Source of the DNA: Monarcha castaneiventris obscurior
Lineage: Eukaryota; Chordata; Aves; Passeriformes; Monarchidae
Length of the DNA: 64,000 bases
Direction of reading: 5' to 3'
Assembly: GCA_026261815.1 (NCBI GenBank)
Contig: JAMPIT010000539.1
Coordinates: forward strand, 5,162,501 to 5,226,500
The number at the start of each line of letters is the position of its first letter. Position 1 is the first letter of the stretch. The position numbers and the translations under genes were made by a program. Under the pieces are notes generated by a model, which worked only from the letters and a program-made list of their open reading frames with translations, was not told the DNA's origin and did not search any database. Positions 24,780 to 36,325 of the stretch are shown here, piece by piece.

Positions 24780-25475
24780 GTTTGTGTGAGTGAACATTGT
24801 ATTTACTCCAGCCTACCACTGAAGCACTAATTGAAAATATGTGTAGAAGTGGGCTCAGGACAGACTCATCTAGAACTCTGCTTAAATTGTATTTCTGGTT
24901 GACAGCAAACTGTTGGTTGCTGCACATATATGAAGTTTTGTGCCCATCTTCTTTTGTCTTCATCAACCCCAAATTTCCCAGTTTACTCCTGAGAGTGTCC
25001 TGCGGGATGGCATCAAGAGCAGTGCTAAAGTCAAGACAGATTGTCTCTAATGCCTCCCCCTTATCTGCCAGACCCATTATCCTGTCATGAAAGGAAATTG
25101 GATTGTTTTGATGAGATTCGTTCTTGACAGATCCATGTTAGCTGCTTTTTATCACGTTTACTATCCTGTAGGTGCTTTTAAATTGACTCTTAAGTGATTT
25201 GTTCTGGTATCTCTCTGAACATTGAAGTTAAACTGGCTGATCTATAATTTTTCAGGCCTTTTTCTTCATTTTGGAAATACCCATGAAGTTTGCCCTTCAC
25301 CAGTCCTCTAAACTCCCCTTTATATCTTCAACAAATTCTTGAAAATAAGCTTTAATGACTCACAGATTGCATTGGCTGGTTTCCTGTGTACCCCTGGGTG
25401 AACTGAATCAGGTCCTGTCAACTTGGATGCATTTAATTTATCCAAATTTCACAGCTTCCTCTTTCTTTCCTCTTT
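24780..25475 (-). pseudogene. Decayed CR1-clade retrotransposon reverse transcriptase
   Basis: On the minus strand a reading frame at 25077-24775 contains LDFSTALDAIPQDTLRSKL (residues 15-33), clearly related to the reverse transcriptase motif A of CR1-type elements (usually DFSKAFD-x-V-x-H...L-x-x-KL). RVLDESVLSPLLHIF (residues 67-81) is related to the GVPQGSVLGPLLF-x-IF motif that follows it. Upstream, at about 25240-25310, another frame still reads EDW-x-RAN and later a remnant of the NYRPVSLTS finger motif, with stops and frame changes. The order of fingers, motif A and motif B' is correct for a minus-strand copy. The catalytic YADD box is not seen because the element is lost or cut beyond about 24780. 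Frameshifts, stops and substituted key residues make it nonfunctional. It resembles an old amniote lineage that is abundant in turtles and crocodilians rather than recent bird CR1. Confidence 0.8.
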
Positions 25476-28400
25476 TATTTTTTATTTTTTTTCTTTTTTA
25501 GCTCTGTGGCCTATTCATGAACAATTCTGCTCTAATTCTGCTCTAATGCCCAGAATTTTTAAAACTAATGACTGATATCCTCTTTTAGAGGTTTACATTC
25601 ATGTATTATAAACATCCCATTGTACATGTACAACCCGTTTTATTCATTTTATTAATGTTCATCCCATTTAAACCCTCAAGATGAGCTTTACAAGGCACTT
25701 GAATTATTTTCAAATCATACAATTACACTCAGGAACAAGGAAATTGCATTACTGGGGAAATTGCAGTTACTGAAATCTGTCTGTGATCTAATAGCAGGTG
25801 ACAATACATTTTAAATGGGGGTGCAAGTGAAGAGATGATAAACCCTGCATCCCCAAAACCTTTTCATGAGTAACTGAAAAGTAAGTTTAATTCTGAGCAT
25901 GTGTTTTTTAATCAAAACCCATTTGGTTTTCAACGTCTGAATCTATCAGTTGTAAAGATGGATTCTCCTTGAACTTAAGTAAAATGTTTACTCTTTGCAT
26001 TTAGGCTTTAGCTGTATTTTTATTGTGTGTATTTTTTAAAAAAAGTATCCAAGCAGTATTTATATTGATTTTAAAATTTTTTGTAGTTGTTGCTTTTGAA
26101 GAGCAAATAGTGGAAAGAACTTTGTAATGTATTGTCTTGGGGGGATTTTTTTTGGTTTGTTTTCTATATGCAGAAGGGATTTTTATCTCTGTGTGGGTCT
26201 TCAATTCAGATGCATTCTCTATTGCTCAATTTAGACAAACTGTTTGTTACTATGGATTTTCAAAATTGCTCAATTTTCCAGGCTTGTGCAAGAATCTCCA
26301 CCTCCAACCCAAGCCAGTTTTTCAGCATTTCTCATCCAGCATGCAATGCATCATTTCTCTTAATGGTAGCAAGGAGACTGTGCAGTGTTCCTAAGAGTCC
26401 CAGAGATACTTTATGGAACAATCAAAATCCTCAAGGACAATTTGTGTGCAGCCAATACTGACTCAGCAGAGTTCAAGGCATATTTTAAAACTACCTGTAA
26501 TCACTGTTTATTTTGAGCACAATGGCTTTCAAAGGCAACATAATTTGGGGAGAACATCTATGGATTTGTGTTGTTATCTAAAATTTTCCAGACGGGTACA
26601 TAGTCTGGAATGCAGAGTTCATGCATGAATTTAAGCCTCATTACTCTGGGAACAGATTTAAAAGTAATGCTTGTGTGTTCATAGGTGAAAAGTTCTTGCT
26701 CTGAATTTACTCCAGAGTACCTGTGCAGTGTAATTGCTTGAAAAAGATCTGTTTATTGCAGATCAGAAATGCCCCTGTGAAGAGAAAGCGGTGGAAACAT
26801 CTCTCCCCTAACTGCTTTTTGTCTTTCATTGGTAAAAAAATGCAACAGCATAACATTGCCTAAGTTGCAGGAAGATTAATGATAATGCTGGTTTCAGCAG
26901 TAAAATTTTAGAAAGAAGATTCTCCCAAGCATTTTGATGGACTCTTTTGTGATTAGCAACAATTTAGATTAAAATAGAGAGATCAGCCATCACACTTCAG
27001 TGTCTTTAACACATTTCTGTATTAAAGTTCTGTGTATCTTTCTGGAATCCTACCTGACTCTGAATACTCATCTTGCCACTTTCCCCACATGCTTTGTGTG
27101 CTGTAAACTGGCCCAGCAAAGCCTGAACGCTCTGTGCCAGGAAACAACTCTGTTCATCTGGTACATTTCTGCACCTTTTGTATTTCTAGCTGATTATGTC
27201 AGGTCTTCCTGAGAAAGTTGAGTTGTTCTGCTTTGCACCGTATTCTGCAGCTTTGTAGTTTTGTTTTCATTAGATAAAACTAGAAAAAAACCACAATGTT
27301 TTGGTCTGAGAGAGGTGACTGGCTGGAGAGAGCTGCGGGTCCTGTCTGGCTGTGGATTTGACTCAGGTCTGGGATACGATATTTTGGCTGAGATACAGTA
27401 GGGTATTTAATCCACATGATTCTAAATAATTCTAAGTAAGGAACCCGAACTTGGCTTTCACCCAGCCTAGGATATGTTTTATCTTTTATAGTGTCTTTCA
27501 CACATTTTTGCCTGGCAATCAATATGTGCTATTGAAACAGAAATGTTGCAGCCCTGGTGAAATGTCCCTATGGCAGAAATGGTTCTGTCAGTATTTTCTC
27601 CTTATTTGTCAGCAGTCCTGCATTCTGTTGGAGACCCTGGCTGCAGAAGCCCTGAACAACTGATGAGATACTGCAGCCTGTGTCAGGCTGTGACTGCAGC
27701 CTGTTTTACAAATTCACAAGTCTCACAGACAGTTTTGAATGCATAAGTAGCAAGATAGAGACCTCTAAAATATTGAGAATCCCAAAAGTTTAGCGATGTG
27801 TTTGCTAAGACAGGGAGAGAGTGAATATCTGAATTCCTGTTGAAATAATAGTATGGCAGGCTAAAACATTTTTCATGTAAATGCTGATATTTAAATATTT
27901 TATTTCATATTCTACTTAAAAGCTAAGCAGTACTCACAAGCTGATAAGTGGTGCAGTTGTCTTAAGTGACTATCACTAAGGGCATTTTAAATTTCATGTG
28001 CAATGGTTTCCTTCCGTTTTCTAGATGGGGAAAGTTGCTGTCCGTGGGAACATACTCTGGCATTACTTTTAATGTCTGTGTACTTTTAAAGATCAATTCA
28101 CTAATGTTGTGCATAGTGGGAGTGCAGACCCAACCTACAGCATGGCAGGTCTAAATGCAGGGTGTTTTCACCTTGCTTTTGGTTCAATATGCTTCTGAAA
28201 ATTGTAGCCTTGGCTCTCAATGTGTCACTATCTGCTTGCAGCTTGTTGAACCTACTCTTCCTGGAGGTAGAGCCTTTCACGTTCACCCACTTACTCTCTG
28301 AAAAATGAGCAGAAAGTTTTCTGAATAACCAGTTATCCCTCTGCAGTCCATTAGAGAATTTGCTTTTCCCCACTATTGAATGCTGTTCATTTCCAGTGTA

Positions 28401-31400
28401 GCAGCAGTCAAAATTACAGGTTTACCTTGCCTTTTGTATGCAAAATATGAGAGGTGTATCAAATCCACGTGAAATCGTCATGGATGTCATGAGTGTTAAG
28501 AGAAGTATTCAGGAACCAGAAAATGTAAGGGGATTTGTTAATCAGAATGTAACGAATACAAGTCTGAGGATAGAAATAGAATTGCCTAAAACTATTATTT
28601 TTCTGATGGGTCTTCTCTATTTTTATTACTTTCTTTTTAAAGCCTTGAAACCTGGAGGAGCCATTTTGTGTTAATCATCGGTTCATGTGCAACGTTGAGA
28701 CTTTTTTTTAACATTGTATGCTTAGAAAAAACAATTAGGTTAAATTCTTGTTGACATAATCTCCTTGTCAGTTCTGCTTCCACCTTTATCTTCTGCAAAT
28801 AAGATGGAGTGGAAATAAATATTAACACAGTGAGACCAATGGCATGTACTTGGTGTTTGTACATACAAGCCTGTCCATCACATTTAGGAATGTGTTCCCT
28901 GAAAAACATAGTGGGTGGCTGCTATAAACACAGAGTTTTAGGAACACGGAGGAAGAGAAAATAGAACTCTTCTCATAAGTTCATCCATCAAGATTGATCC
29001 TTTCTTTTTTTTTTTTTTATGTTTTTTTCTTTTCTAAAACTGGACACCAGCTTTTACTGCAAGATGACAATTTGTGATAGTAGATCAAATAATATATTTC
29101 TCTATCTTTCCTTTACTGTCATCTTCTCTAAAATTAAATTACTTTGTTAAAAAATAATTCCCATGAAAAGAAAGAATAAACTTCAGTTTATGAAATTTCG
29201 TTTTACACCAAGACAAAGGGAATGTTCACCCTTCTCAACTAATTAAAAGTTTGTTCTTGAATATGGAACATGAATGACTGTAAGTGTTGGACTCATTCTG
29301 CCACACTGATTATGTGGAATATTGTTGGATAAGATGTCAGGAGACAGAGCTGCTGTGCCTTTTTGTAAGGGATAATGGAGAGTAAAAACTTCTAATAAAA
29401 TAGCTTTATAAAGAGCAGAATTTCAAGTTTAGATATTGTGACTATGTTACATTTTACAAATATAATCTTTTTAAATTGAAATGCCTATATTTAGTACTCC
29501 TTTTTATTCACTAAGTATCTAAAAAGGATTAGGGTGTGGTTGCCTGGAGGTTCTCTCTTTTTGCACACCTCACTGCATTGCACAATCATGCTGTTCGGAG
29601 AGACAGGTCTTGGAACGATCCAGGGGTGTCACAAAAATGTGAAAATGGCTTTGGATTTAATTGCTGTACAACTTGTGATAGGTATGAGCCCAGGGAGAAA
29701 ATAAAAGTGTGTTCTTATCCATAAGCTACAAACAAAACATTTACTATTCTTAATATATCTGTCAATCATAATTTTAGTATATGCCACATAATAAGTATTT
29801 AACAGTTGCAAATGTCCCTTAGAACAAATTTTCAAGGACATGTAACTCTGGAAAGCTCCCAGGCCTTCCTGAAAATTAGAAAATTATTTTCATCTGGGCA
29901 GAAAGCAAAGGTGGGGGAGCAGCTTTTGAGGACCCGCGGCTTTCCTAGCACATCTCTCCTATATAAACATCTTGGAAGAGTTATATATGTGAAGAGCAAG
30001 AATAGGAATTATTGCCCAAACTCCACTACAAAAGTGGAGTTATCATTATCAGAATGATTCAACAGTATCTTTCTGAGTGAGGGAGAGGCTCATATACATG
30101 AAATTGTGTTCCTCAATGTTCCCATCACCTCCATCCATTTACTTGTGTGATTTTAGAAAGATCCTTAACCAAGAAATTTTGTTTGCCGAGCAACAAATTC
30201 ATAGATAAAAATAAGGTGTCATTAACCTCTTTGTCTTTAATTCCAACTCTATATCCATCAACAGCTTCAAGCTCTTTAAGAAGCAATTTGTGTTCTTTTC
30301 AATACTGTCACATTTTCAAAAGTGACTTGAGAGCCCCAGGGCAAGATTTTTCCTGTTTTGATTTCAAAGAGAGACAAGTCTCTGAGCTTTTTGAAATTCT
30401 TGGTATATCTTCAGGTGAAAAAAAAATTGGGAAACTTTAATTTAAGTCTCTTTTTAAAAGTTAATGCAGAGATCCAAAATCACTTGTTACTTTTCTAAAA
30501 TGAAGCACAACTATCTTTTTATTAGCTCATTTTGCTTATTGAGTATTTTCTCTTTTTGCATAGAAAATATTTCAACAGAGTGGTAATTGAAATTCTTTAA
30601 AAACTAGAATTTAAATTATGAATATGTCTGTTAGGGAAGTCAGCTATTTAAAATAGGAGACAGTTAGTGAAATTTTGTTGGAAGTGCACTATAAACTGTG
30701 AAGGACTTCACAGAAATAATAACAGGGCAAGTTTGTGTCAGGTAACAGAAGCCTAGAGGCGGGAACTGATATATTATAAAAGACAGTATTTATGGCTCAT
30801 TAGATAAAGTCACAATTCAACCCAGTGTTCAAACACATGATGCTGGTGGGGGAAAAGGCATGTAATTAATCAGGCAGACAATTAAGAGAAAAGTCAGATC
30901 TAAAGCTGACTGTGTAAAAGTCTGCCACTGGAAGCACTGGCTCCTTCCTATTCCAGCTGGAGAGGAGTGGGATGTGTGAAAACCACAGAATGCACCAGCC
31001 ATTTATTTCAGAACAGTTCCACACAACACGGGCAAAGAAACAGTCTCAAAAAAGGGTTGATGTTTCTGCACTTTTTCCAGAACTTTCTGCCTCGAGTCTC
31101 ACAGGCCCTGTTGGAATGGGCACATTTTGTTGTTGCATTTTTTGTAAAATCCTTACAAAAGAACCTCTCGCCTGAACAGAGCAGGTGTTGAAGGGACACA
31201 GGGGGCCAAGAGGATGCAGCAGAGCAAGGGCAGAGTTGTAAATGTGAGGCTGTAGAGAATCTCATGCCAGTTATGTCAGCAAGGAGGATGCACTGCCTTG
31301 TCTGCCTTGTTCCATCCCAAAACACAGCCCTGGCTCCCAGGGCCCTGGCTGGCCACCCAAAACTGATGGCTCCTTTGACCTTTGAGCCTTTAGCTGCTAT

Positions 31401-31762
31401 GTTTGATGTCTGTTCAGGAAAAGTGAGGAAAAATGCCTTGTTCCTTATAGGAAATCCTGGGGGAAAAAGCTGCTTTCTGGCTGCTGCTCTTGATATGGAG
31501 TATTCATTAACACTGCAGCTTTACTCTTTGTCAGGCCTGTCATGTTTGTGCTTATTGCTGAGGTTATTTTTGAACATTAATTGGCAGTTTAAGTAACCTT
31601 GTCCAATGCTCTTTCGCTGCTTCTTTTCCCTCAGTTGCTTTTCTCTTCTCATTCTCTACGCTTCTAATAAATATTTCAAATTCAGTTGTTGCTTTTTATT
31701 GCACTTTGGTCACAGTAGACAGAGAGCTTGGCTTAATCTGCACTCTGGAATGTAGATAAGCC

Positions 31763-31777
31763 AAAAAAAAAAAAAAA
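31763..31777. repeat. Poly-A tract (15 A)
   Basis: Uninterrupted A run with no identifiable retroposed body upstream. Confidence 0.85.
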
Positions 31778-34605
31778 GAGCAGAGAATTCCGGGGTTAAT
31801 GATTTTGGGAATAATGAAATAAATATAATACTGCAAAAAGTCTTGTATAATTAACTTCACTCACTCTGCAATGGTGAATTTTGATTTCTTTGGCAATGTA
31901 TTAATTTATTTTTTAAAAAGACAATGGAATTGTCAGAGGAGGAGGAAATTGTGATTTACTGGAAAAAGAGAGTACAATGAGTATTACTTCCCTTTTCAAC
32001 ATACTTTCAAAAATATATTTAATATTTCTGAGCAATTTTTGGCATTTTGATTATTGTTGCATTGTTAGAAAATTAAGTAATAAAACTCAAAAATGTATTT
32101 GGTATTTTACAAGAGGACAAAAATGTATGTGTGGAGGGATGAGTGACTTTGGTGATTATTGCTCCAGCATTCAGAAGCAGGTGGTGCAGGGAAGCAATGC
32201 TGGCTGGAAGGTGTTGCTATTGCAACAGAGCTGCTGGGCTGCCACCAGTGCTGGGCAACACAGAAATGCCCTCATCCTGTATCCCTGTTAACTTCCTTTT
32301 CATCTTCCTAATAAGTATCTCTACATTCTCCAACGGAACCACTCTTTTCAGTCATACAAACACAATTTAGTAGCCTTATTAAAAGCAGTGGCTTTTTCCC
32401 TTACCCCTCAACTTACATTCCTTTTTCCTCAGATCCATTTTTACCTGAGAACGTCAAAGAAGTATTACATCCTCCCACTCGCTATGTCAATCGTCAATCC
32501 TTTTTCTTTTTTTTATTTTTTATTGACTTTTGATTTCTCAGATTTGTATTTTTTCACATATTTTAGATTATGGAATGTACTTGCACTTTAATATCTGCAT
32601 AAATTAGGTGGCTTTTAACATTGCAATCTATATGCCTGATAACTTTTAGAAAGGCAAAAAGACTTGGATGTAATTCCTTTAATTGTCAAATTATGTGTAA
32701 TCTGGAAATCACAAGACACTGAAAAGAAGAACAATACAGTAAACCACCAAACAGTAACTTGATGTGTTTAGTGAGATGATATTCTGCTTATCATCTCGTT
32801 TGTTGTGCCTCAATGTAAAACAGACACCAAAGATTCCTGTCCCAGGCAGAAACTGTGACTGTGGTTGGTTCTTGTGTAAAGGAAGGATGGTCCCTCATGT
32901 TTGAAAAATTCTGGAGTATGTTACTAAGCTTATTCATTAAGTAGTTAGAAATGATAATATTATATACATATATCTCCATATGCAAATTAATAATAATAAA
33001 GATTTGCTGGTTCAGTGTTCAGGAGGTACAGAGAGTTTCAATGAGCTTACAGTGACAGAGGACTTTTTTTTTTACTTTTTTTTTTCCCCTTGTACACTCC
33101 ACTATAGACATTTTAAGTCTTCAAAGGACCAGGTAATTTTAAAACAGCATTGAGGCTTATATACTCTTGGTGCCACTGTCATGTGATGCTCTCTTCCATG
33201 GATAATTGGAGTGTGTTTGCTTTGATTAGGTTGCTTTGGTGGGGCTGGGGGTGGGGAGGTTAGTGATGAGACCATTCAAGCTCCCTTATAATGACAAAAT
33301 TTAAGAAATTCTCTGTGTCCCTGAATCCAGACAGTCCAGAGGGAGTAGGTGTAGTGGGAGAGATCACCCCTGAGAAGATCTATAGCCCAATTGAGTTGAA
33401 CTCAAATTTTTACATGTTTTCTATTATCCTACTGTGTGCCGTGCCACAATGACCTTGATCTGCAAACTCAGGAGCTGGGATTCTCCTCTTGCCTGTTCCA
33501 ATTCAAAACCTTTGCTGCCTGCATTTTTCTACACAACTCGCACAATCCTCTACAGCCAGAGTAGCTTCTGATGTGGAAGTGCTGCTCAATTCAGGCTTCC
33601 AGTTTTCCCAAAAGTAGTTTTGTGAGTCAGCTCTCATCATGCTGTTGTGTGAATGGAATGAATAGAGTGAAAAGAGAAAAGAGACCCTTAGTGAAGCCAG
33701 TGGTCTGGCTGCAGATGTAGGACTGATATCCTTGTGTTGTAATGCAGGTCAGCTCCTGGGGATGTCTGATATTTGTCATATTCATATTCCAGCATGATCA
33801 CCTGTGAGTCAGCTGCAAGCACCTCATGGTGATAGGTTCCATAGACAGAATTTTCTTTCATGCTTTGATGAGAAGAGGAATGAACACACTACTTATGTGT
33901 GAGGCAGAAGCCTTGACATTTCCCTGAATGGTTGCAGAAAGCTGCAGAAAGGAAGTTTGTGCTGTGAAATAGGGGGGAAACCCTCTGGATATCATCATTA
34001 TCAGCCGTGTGTGGTTGTGTTGAGATCACTGTTGTAGGATAATGGAGAGCTTGATATGGTACAATTATGTGTAAATAAACTCAGTATGCTGTGACATGAA
34101 TGATGGCTCAGTGTCAGAGCTGTAACGGGGGAAATGATGAGAATCCTTTGCCATTGTGAACAAAGACTGGCAAAGGCTATGAAAATGAAAGCAAAAGCTT
34201 CAAGTATGAAAATAGAAAATAGTTTAAGGGAATAAAATAGCAAGATGGAGTAAAAAACAATTTTACTGCACAGGGGGCATTTCAAAAATAATTGCTGCAC
34301 TTCAGCATGATTAATGAAACCCCACATTCTGCAGAATAAGAAGTGATGCTGGAATAACAGGAACTTATTTGACATATCATCATCTGAGACATGAAACAAT
34401 GCCTTGAGTATAATTGCATTAATTATAGGACTACATAGTTCCTATATGGATATTTCCTACCTAAATCCTTTAACCTAAATTGAAAGAAAATTTTACTTAA
34501 AGAGCAATTTGCAAATTCTCCAAGAAAAAATACATAATCGGTTTAAGAGAAGGCCTTTTCTGTTATCCAGGATACAAAATTTATGGAGTTATTTTTTATA
34601 TGTTC

Positions 34606-34730
34606 TTGTCGTTTGCTTGTTTCTTTTTTTGTGGGGTGTGCTCTGTTTTATTTGGGGGCAGGTTGCTTGTTTCATCTCATTTTTTTGGTTTGGGGTTTTT
34701 TTGGAGGGGGGAGATTTCTTTTTCTTAAAT
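34606..34730. repeat. T/G-rich low-complexity region
   Basis: Mostly T runs broken by G runs, including GGGG and GGGGGG. On the minus strand this is the same A/C-rich type of sequence seen at 3497, 15120, 19010, 39430 and 61396. Confidence 0.75.
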
Positions 34731-35942
34731 GTTATTTGGAAACGTTTTAATAAATGGGTTTATATTTTTCTATGCCTTCTGTTTGATCATACATCAACAC
34801 TGTAAGGAATAGAGATGAACATCTGTAGGGGTGTAACCAAACCTGTAAAAAGTTTGGAATGAAATATGATGTACTTGGGAATTTGTTAGGATGAGTTTGT
34901 GATCAGCCCCACACACAGAAGGATGGTTCTACTCCTTCTACTGTGTGCTTCTGATCTTTGTTTAACTGTTGTTAAGTTCCAATTTTCTGGTAAATAACTT
35001 ATTATTCAGACTTGAAATTCTCCTTTGCCACCTAAGCAACACAACATACTTTTATACAGAATCACTTAATTTTGCCTAGGATTTATTCCAGTTCAGATTT
35101 GGAGAAGGATGTTCATTAATCCAAACCCTCTGAATGTAAAGGATGGTGCCTTGTTCTGCAGAGTCTACACCTGAGTGTGCAGCTGCCTTGCCAAATCATG
35201 TTAAAATGGCTGGGGAGCAGGAAGACTTTGTCAAATGCTGGACAAATGATTTCTGTTTGTTTGCAGTTGCAGCTCTGCCGTGCTTTCCTCTTCATTTTCA
35301 TTCTGACCTTAGAGAATTCTCAGGTTGAATGTGTCACTGTCACCTGCAGTAGCAAGATTTCCTAGGCAGAGGTGTAAAATATGGTACAGATACTGCTGCA
35401 AACTGACTGTCTTTTGAAAAGATTGTGTGCAGGAAAACCAAATTATTTTTATTTCACAGTTCCTTTGTTGATAGCTGCAATAATTTGATAACATAATTGA
35501 GAAAGAAAGAGTCAGACAGCTTGAAATAATGTTAAACTTTTTTAACTCCTGCTGAAAGAGAAAAGAACATTGGCATGCTGTGAAAAACAAAAATCCATAA
35601 GCAGCATTATGTGTTCCAAGAGGAAAAATTCACTGAAGTGTAGAGGTTTGAAGGCAGTCTGCTGATCTCTTGTGCTTAGTTCCTGAAGTGAGAGGCCAAG
35701 AGGAGCAGAACACTCTGTTCATCTGTGTCTGGAAAAGTTCCTCTGCTATTCTGTTCTCCTTAACTAAAGAGTTTTTGAATACTGAGTACTTGCAGAAAGC
35801 TGGTTTCACATCACCCTCACACCCAGACAGGAGCTTCAGAGCATCACTTTTGGAGGCATACCCATAAAATATGGGTTCAGGTGTAATTTCTTGTTCCTAG
35901 TCTATCTGTACAAATTTTAAGCTCTTTCTGCTTGTATTTAGT

Positions 35943-35966
35943 CGTTCCACATCTGTCTGTGGAACG
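35943..35966. repeat. Perfect 9-bp inverted repeat, 6-bp loop
   Basis: CGTTCCACA and TGTGGAACG flank TCTGTC. It is a clean short hairpin in otherwise unremarkable sequence, with no adjacent T run or element boundary that would assign a role. Confidence 0.85.
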
Positions 35967-36310
35967 TTGTTTCCAGTGTAGGAATTCTCCAAATGGCAGA
36001 TATGGCCCACCTGGACGGCATCTCCTACGGGTATAAATCACTGCTGATAATGATTTGAAATAATTTACTCAAACCAAGCAACCCAAGGTACTTTACAAGG
36101 CTGCTCTAATGTGAATGTTTTCACAGAAAGTTTAATTTTTTGTTTTCTTACTTGATATGGTCAGACATATTGTGAAGTTAACAGTTTTCTGACAGTCTTC
36201 ATTTTTCAAGCAGCAAGAAAATCTTTCTATAGAAAGTTGTAACAGACTGTTAAATATCATCTTTTAGCTGATGTTTATTCAGTGCTAGAAATGTCTATTA
36301 TAGGCAGTGA

Positions 36311-36325
36311 TTTTTTTTTTTTTTT
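36311..36325. repeat. Poly-T tract (15 T)
   Basis: Uninterrupted T run; similar tracts occur at 43435-43449 and 58763-58778. Confidence 0.85.

Noticed and set aside
24716..24780. Poly-T as the poly(A) tail of the neighbouring retrotransposon relic
   Set aside because: CR1-clade elements end in short tandem repeats, not poly(A), and the spacing is not contiguous.
27660..27705. 12-bp direct repeat ACTGCAGCCTGT with an 11-bp spacer
   Set aside because: Too short and isolated to interpret as a target duplication or tandem array.
29920..29980. GACCCGCGGC followed by CTATATAAAC, resembling a small promoter or LTR fragment
   Set aside because: No termini, duplication or further matching sequence; the TATA-like string alone is expected by chance in AT-rich DNA.
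34001..34399. 132-codon hydrophobic minus-strand open frame
   Set aside because: Composition reflects T-rich sequence; no family, signal or splice evidence.
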